Shown: positions 23,034 to 32,022 of the stretch, in pieces | How the letters are laid out: the number at the start of each line of letters is the position of its first letter | Position numbering within the stretch: position 1 is the stretch's first letter | NCBI GenBank assembly: GCA_013214275.1 | Contig: JABSPP010000005.1 | Span: forward strand, 1 to 36,151 | Direction: 5' to 3' | DNA length: 36,151 bases | DNA from: Flavobacteriaceae bacterium | GTDB taxonomy: Bacteria; Bacteroidota; Bacteroidia; Flavobacteriales; Flavobacteriaceae | Made by a program: the position numbers and the translations under genes | Notes under the pieces: generated by a model | What the model saw: the letters and a program-made list of their open reading frames with translations, nothing else | Told to the model about the DNA's origin: nothing | The model's database searches: none

Positions 23034-23780
23034 TTATCTTTTATTTACCTGTTTGATATACCTTTCTAATGCCATTGTCATAGACGGTGTCTCAGGTGTT
23101 GGTGCAGTAATATTACATTTTAAACCTGCTTCGTTGGCTGCTTTGACAGTTGAATTTCCAAATACTGCGATCCTCGTATTATTTTGTTTAAAATTGGGGA
23201 AATTTTTAAAGAGAGAATCAATTCCCGATGGACTAAAAAATACCAAAACATCATAGAATACGTCTTCTAAATCGGACAGATCACTGACTACGGTTTTGTA
23301 CAAAATTGCTCTTTTCCATTGAACCCCAAGAGAGTCTAACTCTACGGGAATGAGTGGTTTTAATTTATCAGATGACGGCAGTAAGAATTTTTCATTTTTA
23401 TGCTTTTTGATGAGTTTCAGCAATTCTGAAAATGTTCTTGTTCCCACGTAAATCTTACGCTTTCTATACACAACATATTTTTGTAAATAATAGGCTACAG
23501 CTTCAGACTGGCAAAAATACTTCATCGTGTCTGGAACTTTAAAACGCATCTCTTCTGCAATCCTAAAAAAATGATCTACAGCATTTCTACTTGTTAGAAT
23601 GATGGCCGTGAACTTAGACAAATCGATTTTTTGTGTTCTGACTTCTTTGGAGTTCACACCTTCTACATGAATGAAAGGCCTGAAATCTATCTTCACTTTT
23701 TGCTTTTCAGAAAGTTCCAAATAAGGGGATGTCTCTGTCTTAGGTGCTGGCTGGGAAACCAATATAGTTTTCACTTTCAT
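23034..23780 (-). CDS. hemD: Uroporphyrinogen-III synthase
   Basis: Cyclises hydroxymethylbilane to uroporphyrinogen III in heme biosynthesis. The 248-residue protein has the loosely conserved HemD two-lobe pattern: ILVSQPAPKTETSPY at the start, AIILTSRNAVDHFF at about 58-71, FFSPSGIDSLFKNFP at about 183-197, and the C-terminal IAVFGNSTVKAANEAGL then TPETPSMTMAL. HemD is poorly conserved in general, but these lobes and the length fit well. It is the second gene of a minus-strand pair with DUF4271 (18-nt gap), an association I recall from other Bacteroidota. It converges on radA with a weak inverted repeat (TTTCTAG/CTAGAAA, 23002-23018) between them. Confidence 0.9.
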   Translation of the reverse strand: MKVKTILVSQPAPKTETSPYLELSEKQKVKIDFRPFIHVEGVNSKEVRTQKIDLSKFTAIILTSRNAVDHFFRIAEEMRFKVPDTMKYFCQSEAVAYYLQKYVVYRKRKIYVGTRTFSELLKLIKKHKNEKFLLPSSDKLKPLIPVELDSLGVQWKRAILYKTVVSDLSDLEDVFYDVLVFFSPSGIDSLFKNFPNFKQNNTRIAVFGNSTVKAANEAGLKCNITAPTPETPSMTMALERYIKQVNKR

Positions 23781-23798
23781 AATCTACAGCTTCTTTAA

Positions 23799-24476
23799 TT
23801 ATATCATCAGCTTTAATACCACCATTAACGGTACTATTTCGAAGGCGCAAAGGTACAAAATAAAATAAAACAACTCTTTTAGGATTAGATTTTTGTTATA
23901 TATCAAAATAATTACAAATCGAACTAAAAATAGTGCAGCAATTCCTAGCGATAGCAATACAATCCACATAAAATCACCCTTTGTCTTTTCAAATCCGTAA
24001 AAGCAACACAGGTTTAAAAAGAATATTCCAATAGAGATGGAGCATAAATACACTCTTTTAGAGATAAAAAAATAGCTCAGTTGCTCTGTTATTTGAAAAA
24101 GATTCAAAAGGAGGTTTTCTACTATAATTCTTCCCAAGATATAGACTAAAATATACGATGCAACTTGAGAAAATTCTAAAAAAGAAAACATCCACTTTCC
24201 TTGACCATGGTTGAGTAAAAAATAGGACGACAGTGATATGTTTAAGAATGAAAAGAAAAGAAAGCTTAGGTCAAAGATGCCTAAAAATGGCTTCTTTTCC
24301 TGTGCACTGATCTCTATGAACCCTCTATTGAAAATAGACAATGCATACCCTTTCATTTTCTCAGCATTAAATAGTTTGAGTAAAAATAGAATGAGCAAAC
24401 ACAGTACAAATATTGCAGTAATCCAATCATGGGACACGATGACTCGTTCATTAGCTTGTATTAAGAGATGTATCAC
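23799..24476 (-). CDS. DUF4271 membrane protein
   Basis: The 225-residue protein is strongly hydrophobic with about six membrane segments (for example DWITAIFVLCLLILFLLKLF at 17-36 and IFFLNLCCFYGF further on). The N-terminal RVIVSHDWITAIF segment followed by a long membrane region and the pairing with hemD fit DUF4271. Function is unknown. The start is GTG at 24476; no in-frame ATG lies nearby, and the reading frame closes upstream. It precedes hemD by 18 nt and is probably co-transcribed, but nothing ties it to heme synthesis beyond position. Confidence 0.8.
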   Translation of the reverse strand: MIHLLIQANERVIVSHDWITAIFVLCLLILFLLKLFNAEKMKGYALSIFNRGFIEISAQEKKPFLGIFDLSFLFFSFLNISLSSYFLLNHGQGKWMFSFLEFSQVASYILVYILGRIIVENLLLNLFQITEQLSYFFISKRVYLCSISIGIFFLNLCCFYGFEKTKGDFMWIVLLSLGIAALFLVRFVIILIYNKNLILKELFYFILYLCAFEIVPLMVVLKLMI

Positions 24477-24722
24477 ATGTTTGGATTTATACTAACTATT
24501 TGGCATTTAACTATTTCCTCTTATTTAGACGTCGGTCTTCATTCGACCAATCCCCCAACCAGGGTTTCACACGTTTAGATTTACATTAGATGTTTGATTT
24601 TAAGCATTTCCTTTTGTCAATCTATCAAAAAGGGCTTTATCAATGCTACTCCAGCAAAAGTACGTGATTTTTTGAATGAATCCCTTCAGATTTTCCACTG
24701 CATTGATGTTTTAAATCCAACT

Positions 24723-24750
24723 GTGTCTTTGACTAAAGACACCGTTTTTT
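24723..24750 (+). terminator. Intrinsic terminator without an upstream plus-strand gene
   Basis: A perfect 8-bp stem, GTGTCTTT (24723-24730) with AAAGACAC (24735-24742), encloses GACT and is followed by CG and T6, with another T7 shortly after. The nearest plus-strand gene upstream, radA, ends 1.7 kb away with two minus-strand genes in between. Confidence 0.7.
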
Positions 24751-24808
24751 AGTATTTTTTTAAATAAACTTTAGCGTCCTCACTAAAATTTTTGGGAGTA
24801 AAAAAATG

Positions 24809-24816
24809 TATCTTTG
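24809..24816 (+). promoter_or_regulatory. -7 element of the GT2-pyrC-DUF4296 operon
   Basis: TATCTTTG matches TAnnTTTG and ends 21 nt before the ATG at 24838. TTTG at 24791-24794 is 14 nt upstream, shorter than the usual -33 spacing. Confidence 0.55.
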
Positions 24817-24837
24817 TGATCTCACTTGATCGTTTTT

Positions 24838-25554
24838 ATGGCAGATGCACTTGTTATTATTCCTACCTACAATGAGAGAGAAAACATTGAGGGGATCATT
24901 CATGCTATCTTTAATCAAGAGAAAGACTTCCACATACTTGTGGTAGATGATAACTCTCCTGACGGGACAGGAGAAATTGTTAAAACCTTAATAAAAAAAC
25001 GTCCCAATCAACTTTTTATTGAGGAACGAAAAGGCAAAAATGGTTTAGGTACTGCCTACATACACGGTTTTAAATGGGGTCTTGCAAAAAATTATGAGTA
25101 CATTATTGAAATGGATGCAGATTTCTCTCACAATCCAAAAGATTTGATTCGACTATACAATGCCTGTGCAAAAAACGGAGCTGATGTTTCCGTAGGGTCG
25201 CGATATTCAAAAGGAGTGAACGTGGTAAACTGGCCTATGAAAAGAGTCTTGCTCTCTTATTTTGCTTCTAAATACGTGCGTTTTGTTACGGGACTTCCAG
25301 TACACGACACGACTGCTGGATTTGTATGCTATAAACGTTCTGTCTTAGAGACGATTCAACTTGATAAGATCCGTTTTGTGGGTTATGCTTTTCAAATTGA
25401 AATGAAATTCAAATCATGGAAACACCAGTTCAACATTCAGGAGGTTTCAGTAATTTTTACCGATAGAACAGCAGGAGAGTCCAAAATGAGTGGTGGGATT
25501 GTATATGAAGCCCTGCTTGGTGTGATTAAAATGAGATTAAAAGGACTGCGATGA
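24838..25554 (+). CDS. GT2 glycosyltransferase, polyprenol-phosphate mannosyltransferase-like
   Basis: Family 2 glycosyltransferase resembling dolichol/polyprenol-phosphate mannose synthase, which charges a polyprenyl phosphate with a sugar at the inner face of the cytoplasmic membrane. The 238-residue protein has ALVIIPTYNERENIEGI at 4-20, the nucleotide-binding VVDDNSPDGT at 35-44 and the metal-binding EMDADFSHNP at 91-100, followed by GSRYSKG and DRTAGESKM near the end. No C-terminal membrane segments, so it is the soluble short form. ATG at 24838 is chosen over an upstream TTG at 24826 because it gives the family start MADALVIIPTYNE. Its stop overlaps the pyrC start (ATGA). Confidence 0.92.
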   Translation: MADALVIIPTYNERENIEGIIHAIFNQEKDFHILVVDDNSPDGTGEIVKTLIKKRPNQLFIEERKGKNGLGTAYIHGFKWGLAKNYEYIIEMDADFSHNPKDLIRLYNACAKNGADVSVGSRYSKGVNVVNWPMKRVLLSYFASKYVRFVTGLPVHDTTAGFVCYKRSVLETIQLDKIRFVGYAFQIEMKFKSWKHQFNIQEVSVIFTDRTAGESKMSGGIVYEALLGVIKMRLKGLR

Positions 25555-26891
25555 ACTTATATCTGATTAAAAATGCTAGAATTGTCAACGAAGGTACCAT
25601 ACTACACGGTGATGTTCTTGTTGAAAACGGAATTATCCAGCAAATAGGGTCTAACATTTTTAAAGAGGGTATTCCACTTTTGGATGCAAAGGATAAGTTC
25701 CTAATTCCAGGGCTTATTGATGATCAAGTTCATTTTAGAGAACCTGGACTTACTCACAAAGCAAATATCGCTACAGAGAGTAGGGCTGCAGTCTCTGGTG
25801 GAATCACAACTTTTATAGAGCAACCGAACACTATTCCCCAAGCAACAACACAAAAATTGCTTCAGGAAAAGTTTGATATTGCGGAAAAGTCTTCCTACGT
25901 CAATTACTCATTTATGTTCGGAGGAACCAATGACAACCTAGAAGAATTGCTTAAAACAAATCCGAAGAATGTGGCTGGCATCAAATTATTTCTGGGATCT
26001 TCAACGGGGAATATGTTGGTGGATAATCCCGAAGTCTTAGAGAATATTTTTTCTTCTACAAAACTGATTATTTCTGTACACTGCGAGGATGAAGCGACTA
26101 TTAAAGCAAATACTCTGCATTACAAGTCCATTTATGGCGATGATATTCCTGTTGAGCTACACCCAGTAATTAGGAGTGACAAGGCCTGTTATCTTTCTTC
26201 TTCTAAGGCCATAGAGCTGGCAAAGAAGACAGGTGCCCGACTGCATATCTTTCATCTATCTACTGCCAAAGAAATGGCTTTGTTTAGAAATGACATCCCT
26301 TTAGAAAAAAAGCAAATTACCGCTGAAGTGTGTGTGCATCACCTGTGGTTCTCAGAGGAAGACTACAAAGACAAGGGGACCCTTATTAAATGGAATCCAG
26401 CAGTAAAAAAAGCAACCGATAGAGCGGCCTTGTGGGAGGCGTTGCTAGATGATCGTCTGGATGTTATAGCCACCGATCATGCTCCCCACACCCTAGAGGA
26501 GAAGCAACAACCTTATACAAAAGCTCCCAGCGGAGGCCCTCTGGTACAGCATGCACTTCTAGCACTTGTAGAGAAGGTAAAAGAAGGAGTCTGGACAATG
26601 GAGAAACTCGTGGAAAAAGCCTGTCATAATCCTGCCAAAATCTTTCAGATAGAAAAACGAGGTTTTATCAGAGAGGGCTATTTTGCAGACCTTGTTCTTT
26701 TGGATGATAAAAAAACTCAGACTGTGAGTAGAGACACCATTTTATACAAATGTGGCTGGTCTCCCTTTGAAGGAACTACCTTCTCCTCTACAGTAACACA
26801 TACTTTTGTGAATGGGGTTTTGATTTACGATAATGGGGTTTTTAATAACACAATTAAAGGAAAGAGAATTACATTTAATCGAGAGTTATGA
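25551..26891 (+). CDS. pyrC: Dihydroorotase (class I)
   Basis: Cyclises carbamoyl aspartate to dihydroorotate in pyrimidine synthesis. The 446-residue amidohydrolase shows K145 (GIKLFLGSSTG, carbamylated metal-bridging lysine), H177 (SVHCEDE), H235 (IFHLST) and D309 in ATDHAPH. The first metal motif reads DDQVHFREPG at 57-66, so the usual HxH is QxH (Q59, H61); I recall this as common in Bacteroidota dihydroorotases. All other catalytic residues are intact, so it is probably active. It is coupled by 4-nt ATGA overlaps to the glycosyltransferase before it and the DUF4296 gene after it. Confidence 0.95.
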   Translation: MNLYLIKNARIVNEGTILHGDVLVENGIIQQIGSNIFKEGIPLLDAKDKFLIPGLIDDQVHFREPGLTHKANIATESRAAVSGGITTFIEQPNTIPQATTQKLLQEKFDIAEKSSYVNYSFMFGGTNDNLEELLKTNPKNVAGIKLFLGSSTGNMLVDNPEVLENIFSSTKLIISVHCEDEATIKANTLHYKSIYGDDIPVELHPVIRSDKACYLSSSKAIELAKKTGARLHIFHLSTAKEMALFRNDIPLEKKQITAEVCVHHLWFSEEDYKDKGTLIKWNPAVKKATDRAALWEALLDDRLDVIATDHAPHTLEEKQQPYTKAPSGGPLVQHALLALVEKVKEGVWTMEKLVEKACHNPAKIFQIEKRGFIREGYFADLVLLDDKKTQTVSRDTILYKCGWSPFEGTTFSSTVTHTFVNGVLIYDNGVFNNTIKGKRITFNREL

Positions 26892-27361
26892 GGACTATCT
26901 CAATGATATTAGGAACATTCATTCTTGTGTTGTCATGCACAAGCAATACGATCTACAAGAAGCCAGAAGATTTGATTTCTGAAGATTCTATGGTTGTATT
27001 ACTAAGAGATTTATATCTAGCAACCTCAGCAAAGAACTTCAAAAATAAAAATCTACAGCGCAAGTTTAGCTACATTCCTCTGGTATATGAAAAACATAAA
27101 ATTGATAGCAACAGATTTCAAAGAAGCAATCTTTATTATACCTCTAAAATAGATCTTTACGAGCCAATGTTAAAAAAGGTATTGGCCTCTCTTGAAAAAG
27201 ATAGGTCTTTATATGCCAAACAAAAAAAGATAAAAGACTCAACCAGAAGGGATTCTCTAAAGAAAGTTCGCATAAAAAATCGTAAGAAGAACACGAATAA
27301 CGTTGTTCCTGAAGAAAAAATGATAAAAGAATTTAAAGTCGTAAAAAAAAGCAATCAGTAG
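26888..27361 (+). CDS. DUF4296 family lipoprotein
   Basis: The 157-residue protein has a short hydrophobic leader ending in a lipobox (LVLSC, cysteine at 17), so it is a predicted lipoprotein. The body carries the DUF4296 pattern: KPEDLISEDSMVVLLRDLYLATSA, then VYEKHKIDSNRFQRSNLYYTS and YEPMLKKVLASLEKDR. The last 50 residues are highly basic and low in complexity. Function is unknown. The ATGA overlap with pyrC couples their translation, and its stop overlaps the stop of the converging epimerase by 7 nt. Confidence 0.88.
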   Translation: MRTISMILGTFILVLSCTSNTIYKKPEDLISEDSMVVLLRDLYLATSAKNFKNKNLQRKFSYIPLVYEKHKIDSNRFQRSNLYYTSKIDLYEPMLKKVLASLEKDRSLYAKQKKIKDSTRRDSLKKVRIKNRKKNTNNVVPEEKMIKEFKVVKKSNQ

Positions 27362-28350
27362 TCATTGCATACCTGTTTGATTACATCTCTAATTTTTTGA
27401 AACTGAAAGTCCAATGTATTTTTAATTTTCTCAGAGCTGTAGTATGCTTTCGAATGTAGCGATCGTGCTGAGTATTTGCTTATTCTTGGTTTTCTGGAGG
27501 TGAGCTTAAACAAAAACCACTCCCATCTCCAAAAGGCTTCAGTGACCCAAGCAGCTACTGCTTTTGATGGGTGTTTCTTTCCAAATTCATCGGCAATGGT
27601 ATTGAGGATCTCGGAAAAACTCTTATGCTCTGCAACCAAAACAAATCGTTCATTTTTTAGAGGGCTATTCATTAACTGAATCATTGCACTAACCACATCT
27701 TTCACTCCTACAAACCCCGTAACACCTTTTGTGTAATACGAAAATCCTTTATGAACCTTAGTAAATACTTTTCCAGTTCCTGAGTTCCAAAACCCACTTC
27801 CCAAAATAACACCAGGATTCACAATAACCACATCAACTCCCTCTTGACTGGCTCTCCAAACTTCTATTTCACCCCCGTGTTTGGTAATGGCATATCCGTG
27901 ATTTTTCTCACTATTCGACCATTGGTTATCTTCATCAGAAACTAGTTTTTTTGAATTCCCTCCTAGGGCTGCTATCGAACTTACATAGCAAAACTTTTTT
28001 ACACCCACATCTATGGAAAGGTTGACCATGATAGCTGTTCCATGGATATTTACTTTTCGCATTTTGCGGTAATCAGAAGGATCAAAAGAAATAAGCGCAG
28101 CACAATGATAAACCTGGGATACTCCCTCAAAAACAGGAATCATGCTTGGTACATCGGTAATGTCTGCCTGATGCCAATCAATTTTAGAGAAATATTCATC
28201 TCCTTTTTTGGTGTAGTAAGAAAAGACTTTTCGCACATTGGGCAGTCCGTCACGAGTTCGATAGACTGCTCTTACACGATCGTTTCTTAAGGTTAAATGA
28301 TACAACAAATGAGAACCCACTAGTCCTGTTCCTCCAGTAACTAAAATCAT
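27355..28350 (-). CDS. NAD-dependent epimerase/dehydratase (extended SDR)
   Basis: The 331-residue extended short-chain dehydrogenase starts with the NAD(P)-binding GGTGLVGSH motif (6-14). It has D63 in the adenine-binding QADITD segment, YVSSIAALG with the catalytic serine near 124-125, and the YxxxK pair Y153-K157 (YAITK). VVIVNPGVILGSG follows. The family acts on nucleotide sugars or related alcohols and ketones; the dihydroflavonol-reductase-like subgroup is plausible but the substrate cannot be inferred. Cytosolic. It converges tail-to-tail on DUF4296 with a 7-nt overlap and is divergent from tyrS across 112 nt. Confidence 0.9.
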   Translation of the reverse strand: MILVTGGTGLVGSHLLYHLTLRNDRVRAVYRTRDGLPNVRKVFSYYTKKGDEYFSKIDWHQADITDVPSMIPVFEGVSQVYHCAALISFDPSDYRKMRKVNIHGTAIMVNLSIDVGVKKFCYVSSIAALGGNSKKLVSDEDNQWSNSEKNHGYAITKHGGEIEVWRASQEGVDVVIVNPGVILGSGFWNSGTGKVFTKVHKGFSYYTKGVTGFVGVKDVVSAMIQLMNSPLKNERFVLVAEHKSFSEILNTIADEFGKKHPSKAVAAWVTEAFWRWEWFLFKLTSRKPRISKYSARSLHSKAYYSSEKIKNTLDFQFQKIRDVIKQVCNDY

Positions 28351-28382
28351 ATAACGAAGTTAGGTTATTTACGCTAGAAATG

Positions 28383-28390
28383 TATCTTTG
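28383..28390 (+). promoter_or_regulatory. -7 element of tyrS
   Basis: TATCTTTG matches TAnnTTTG, leaving a leader of about 65-70 nt before the tyrS ATG at 28463, the longest in the window. An imperfect -33 (GTTA, 28359-28362) lies 20 nt upstream. No T-box is expected or seen. Confidence 0.5.
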
Positions 28391-28462
28391 TTATTGATAA
28401 AAGAAATTCTATTGTCTAAGTTCCCTAAGGATATTCTGAATGCGTATTTTAACTAGAAAATC

Positions 28463-29755
28463 ATGACAAATTTCGTTGAAGAGTTGCGATGGAGAGGCTT
28501 GCTGCATGATATCATGCCAGAGACAGAAGAATACCTATTAAAAAAATCGACTGTAGGATATATTGGTTTTGACCCAACAGCTGATTCCTTGCATATTGGA
28601 AGTTTGGTTCAGATTATTGTCTTAAAACACTTTCAAAGAGCTGGTCATCAACCCATTGCTCTAGTCGGTGGTGCTACTGGAATGGTTGGGGATCCTTCAG
28701 GAAAATCTAAAGAACGGAATCTACTGACTGAAGAAACGCTTCAGAAAAATATCAAAGGGGTGAAAGATCAATTGTCTCGCTTTTTAGATTTTGATATTAC
28801 CACTAGCAATGCTGCCATTTTGGTCAATAACTATGATTGGATGAAAGATATCTCGTTGATTGACTTTGTTCGAGATACAGGGAAGCACATCACTGTGAAC
28901 TATATGATGGCAAAAGATTCTGTAAAAAAACGCTTGGGTGCTACTTCCAAAGAGGGGATGAGTTTTACTGAGTTTACCTATCAACTGTTTCAAGGATATG
29001 ATTTTTACCACTTGTACCAAGAATACAATTGTAAGTTACAGATGGGCGGTTCAGATCAGTGGGGAAACATCACCACAGGAACAGAACTTATACGAAGAAA
29101 ATCTCAAGGGAAGGCGTATGCCATTACAGTCCCTCTGATCACAAAAGCCGACGGGACAAAGTTTGGAAAAACAGAAGGAGGGAACGTTTGGCTCGATGCT
29201 AACAGAACTTCTCCTTACAAATTTTACCAGTATTGGTTTAACTCGTCTGATGAGGACTCGGAAAAATACATCAAAATATTCACATTTCTAGATCAAGAAA
29301 CCATTAATCAGCTTATAGAAAAGCATCAAGAAGCTCCACACTTGCGATTGCTACAAAAGAAAATAGGAGAGGAAGTTACTGTTATGACTCATGGACAAGA
29401 GGCTTATGAAAATGTGATTAAGGCAACCAATATTCTTTTTGGGAAGTCAACGGCTGGCGATTTAAAATCGCTAGACGAACAAACATTTTTAGATGTTTTT
29501 GACGGTGTGCCTCAAGCTTCTATATCAAAACAAGATATCAAAAATGGGTTGGATATGATTGGAGCTTTGGCTGCCAAAACAGGGTTTTTAAAATCCAATG
29601 GAGATGCTCGTAGAGCCTTAAAAGAACATTCTATTTCCGTTAACAAGGAAAAAGTAAAAGAACATTATATCATTACCCAAGACGACTTAATTGCCAATAC
29701 GTATGTATTATTACAGCGAGGTAAAAAAAATTATTATTTGTTGAGAGTCACATAA
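28463..29755 (+). CDS. tyrS: Tyrosyl-tRNA synthetase
   Basis: Charges tRNA-Tyr. The 430-residue class I synthetase has the HIGH motif as HIGS (44-47) in DPTADSLHIGSLV, tyrosine-pocket segments YDFYHLY and QMGGSDQWGNI (193-203), and the KMSKS loop as KFGKT (233-237). A C-terminal S4 RNA-binding domain follows (FLKSNGDARRALKEHSISVNKEKV). The length is normal. ATG at 28463 gives MTNFVEELRWRGLLHD, a family-typical start. Confidence 0.97.
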   Translation: MTNFVEELRWRGLLHDIMPETEEYLLKKSTVGYIGFDPTADSLHIGSLVQIIVLKHFQRAGHQPIALVGGATGMVGDPSGKSKERNLLTEETLQKNIKGVKDQLSRFLDFDITTSNAAILVNNYDWMKDISLIDFVRDTGKHITVNYMMAKDSVKKRLGATSKEGMSFTEFTYQLFQGYDFYHLYQEYNCKLQMGGSDQWGNITTGTELIRRKSQGKAYAITVPLITKADGTKFGKTEGGNVWLDANRTSPYKFYQYWFNSSDEDSEKYIKIFTFLDQETINQLIEKHQEAPHLRLLQKKIGEEVTVMTHGQEAYENVIKATNILFGKSTAGDLKSLDEQTFLDVFDGVPQASISKQDIKNGLDMIGALAAKTGFLKSNGDARRALKEHSISVNKEKVKEHYIITQDDLIANTYVLLQRGKKNYYLLRVT

Positions 29756-29811
29756 AAACCCATTTCGTTTTCTTGTATTAGTCAAGAAAATAGCGTTAAG
29801 AAACAACTTAT

Positions 29812-31971
29812 ATGAAGACACCTATTATTTCTGCATTTTGTGCAATGATGATTCTTACCTCCTGTCAGGTTGAATCAAATAAAAGAACCATTACTGTGAA
29901 TTATCCTAAAACTGAAAAGCAGCCTGTTGTTGACACCTATTTTAATACAGAGGTAATCGATAACTACCGATGGTTGGAAGACGACAGAAGTCAAGAAACA
30001 GAAGCCTGGGTGAAGGCTGAAAACGAAGTTACCTTTAATTATTTAGATCAGATTCCATATCGAGATCAAATTAAGAACCGACTAAAAACTTTATGGAACT
30101 ACGAAAAAATAGGTTCCCCATTTAAAGAAGGTGATTACACTTATTACAGCAAGAATGATGGCCTTCAGAATCAGTCTGTGATTTACAGAAAAAAAGGTGA
30201 CGACGGAAAAGAGGAAGTCTTTTTAGATCCAAATACTTTTTCTGAGGATGCAACTACGTCTTTAGGGGGATTACAATTTTCTAAAGATGGGAAAACAGCA
30301 GCCTATTCTATTTCTGAAGGAGGAAGTGATTGGAGAAAAATCATCGTTATGGATGCTGTGACAAAAACAATCAAAGAAGATACGTTGGTTGATATTAAAT
30401 TCTCGGGAATCAGCTGGAAGGGCAACGATGGGTTTTATTATTCTAGCTATGATAAGCCTGAAGGAAGTGAGCTTTCAGCTAAAACAGATCAACACAAATT
30501 GTACTATCATAAGTTAGGCACTCCACAAGAGAATGACCTTGTTATCTTTGGAGAAATTGAAGCAGAAAAACACCGATATGTGAGTGGATATCTTACAGAA
30601 GACGATCGTTATTTGGTGATTTCTGCGTCTACCTCTACCTCGGGGAATAAGCTCTTTATAAAAGATCTTACAAAGAAAAATAGTAACTTAATTTCTGTGA
30701 TTGATCATTTTGATAGTGATACTTATGTTATTGATAATGTTGGAAGTAAATTATATCTGGTCACTAATTTAGATGCACCAAACCAAAAGATTGTCACTGT
30801 TGATGCTGGGAATCCAACTCCAGAAAATTGGCAGGATTTTATCGCAGAAACCGAGCATGTATTAAGTCCATCTAGTGGAGGCGGTTACTTCTTTACAGAG
30901 TATATGGTTGATGCCATTTCTAAGGTGTTACAGTACGATATGGATGGAACATTCATTCGCGAAGTTAAATTACCGGGTGTTGGAAATGCCGGTGGCTTTG
31001 GGGGGAAAAGAGAAGATACAACCTGTTATTACTCTTTTACCAATTATAAAACCCCAGCAAGTATCTACAAGTACAACATGGAACGTGGAACCTCTGATTT
31101 GTACTGGAGTCCTGCTATTGATTTTAATCCAGATGACTATAAAAGTACTCAAGTGTTCTACACTTCAAAAGATGGTACAAAAATTCCTATGATCATCACT
31201 CACAAAAAGGGACTTGAATACAATGGTAAGAATCCCACGATCTTATACGGATATGGAGGGTTTAATATTTCTTTGAATCCTAGGTTTAGCGTCTTACGAG
31301 CCGTTTGGATGGAGCAGGGAGGAATCTATGCAGTGCCTAATCTGCGAGGTGGCGGCGAATATGGAAAAGAATGGCACAAAGCGGGAACGCAGCTGCAAAA
31401 ACAAAATGTATTTGACGATTTTATTGCAGCCGCTGAGTATTTAGTTGGAAATGAGTACACCTCATCGGATTATTTAGCCATAAGCGGGGGATCAAATGGA
31501 GGGTTGCTTGTAGGGGCAACGATGACTCAAAGACCTGACCTTATGCGAGTTGCTTTACCTGCTGTTGGAGTCTTGGATATGTTGCGATATCACACCTTTA
31601 CCGCAGGTGCAGGCTGGGCATACGATTATGGTACTGCTGAGCAGAGTAAAGAGATGTTTGAATATTTAAAAGGATACTCTCCTGTGCATAATGTAAAAGC
31701 AGGTGTAGAATATCCTGCTACACTCGTAACAACAGGTGATCACGATGATCGCGTTGTGCCAGCTCATAGCTTTAAGTTTGCTGCTGAGTTACAAGACAAA
31801 CAAGCGGGTACAAATCCTGCTCTCATTAGAATTGATGTAAAAGCAGGTCATGGTGCTGGAAAATCCTTAGATCAAGTCATTAACGAGTATTCAGATATCT
31901 ATGGGTTTACGTTCTACAATATGGGGTACGATCAACTCCCCAATCCACCAAAAGCAGAGGTTAAAGAGTAA
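29812..31971 (+). CDS. Prolyl oligopeptidase family serine peptidase (S9A), lipoprotein
   Basis: Cleaves short peptides after proline. The 719-residue protein has a leader with lipobox LTSC (cysteine at 18), so it is probably an envelope lipoprotein rather than cytosolic. Residues about 30-430 form the seven-bladed propeller gate (DTYFNTEVIDNYRWLEDDRS at its start). The alpha/beta-hydrolase domain follows with GYGGFNISLNP, the nucleophile S561 in GGGSNGGLL, the aspartate near 645-646 in GDHDDRVVPAHS, and H680 in AGHGAGK. The catalytic triad is complete and the length typical. It follows tyrS by 56 nt and ends in a strong terminator that abuts the next gene. Confidence 0.95.
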   Translation: MKTPIISAFCAMMILTSCQVESNKRTITVNYPKTEKQPVVDTYFNTEVIDNYRWLEDDRSQETEAWVKAENEVTFNYLDQIPYRDQIKNRLKTLWNYEKIGSPFKEGDYTYYSKNDGLQNQSVIYRKKGDDGKEEVFLDPNTFSEDATTSLGGLQFSKDGKTAAYSISEGGSDWRKIIVMDAVTKTIKEDTLVDIKFSGISWKGNDGFYYSSYDKPEGSELSAKTDQHKLYYHKLGTPQENDLVIFGEIEAEKHRYVSGYLTEDDRYLVISASTSTSGNKLFIKDLTKKNSNLISVIDHFDSDTYVIDNVGSKLYLVTNLDAPNQKIVTVDAGNPTPENWQDFIAETEHVLSPSSGGGYFFTEYMVDAISKVLQYDMDGTFIREVKLPGVGNAGGFGGKREDTTCYYSFTNYKTPASIYKYNMERGTSDLYWSPAIDFNPDDYKSTQVFYTSKDGTKIPMIITHKKGLEYNGKNPTILYGYGGFNISLNPRFSVLRAVWMEQGGIYAVPNLRGGGEYGKEWHKAGTQLQKQNVFDDFIAAAEYLVGNEYTSSDYLAISGGSNGGLLVGATMTQRPDLMRVALPAVGVLDMLRYHTFTAGAGWAYDYGTAEQSKEMFEYLKGYSPVHNVKAGVEYPATLVTTGDHDDRVVPAHSFKFAAELQDKQAGTNPALIRIDVKAGHGAGKSLDQVINEYSDIYGFTFYNMGYDQLPNPPKAEVKE

Positions 31972-31996
31972 AAACCCACAAAACATCGTATGTTTG

Positions 31997-32022
31997 CCAC
32001 GCATTTATATGCGTGGTTTTTT
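31997..32022 (+). terminator. Intrinsic terminator of the S9 peptidase gene, abutting the ABC gene start
   Basis: A perfect 8-bp GC-rich stem, CCACGCAT (31997-32004) with ATGCGTGG (32009-32016), encloses TTAT and is followed by T6 (32017-32022). The ATG of the ABC gene begins at the very next base. Confidence 0.85.

Larger units (their letters stand above)
24477..24837. other. 361-nt intergenic region with an orphan plus-strand terminator
   Basis: Divergent gap between DUF4271 and the glycosyltransferase. It contains an intrinsic-terminator-like hairpin at 24723-24750 and a -7 box at 24809-24816. A weak GGTC/GACC inverted repeat lies near 24532-24546. I see no protein gene, tRNA or repeat copy in it. 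Confidence 0.5.

Noticed and set aside
31990..32022. Eleven-residue N-terminal extension of the ABC ATPase
   Set aside because: It is encoded by the peptidase terminator hairpin and T tract and has no counterpart in the family.
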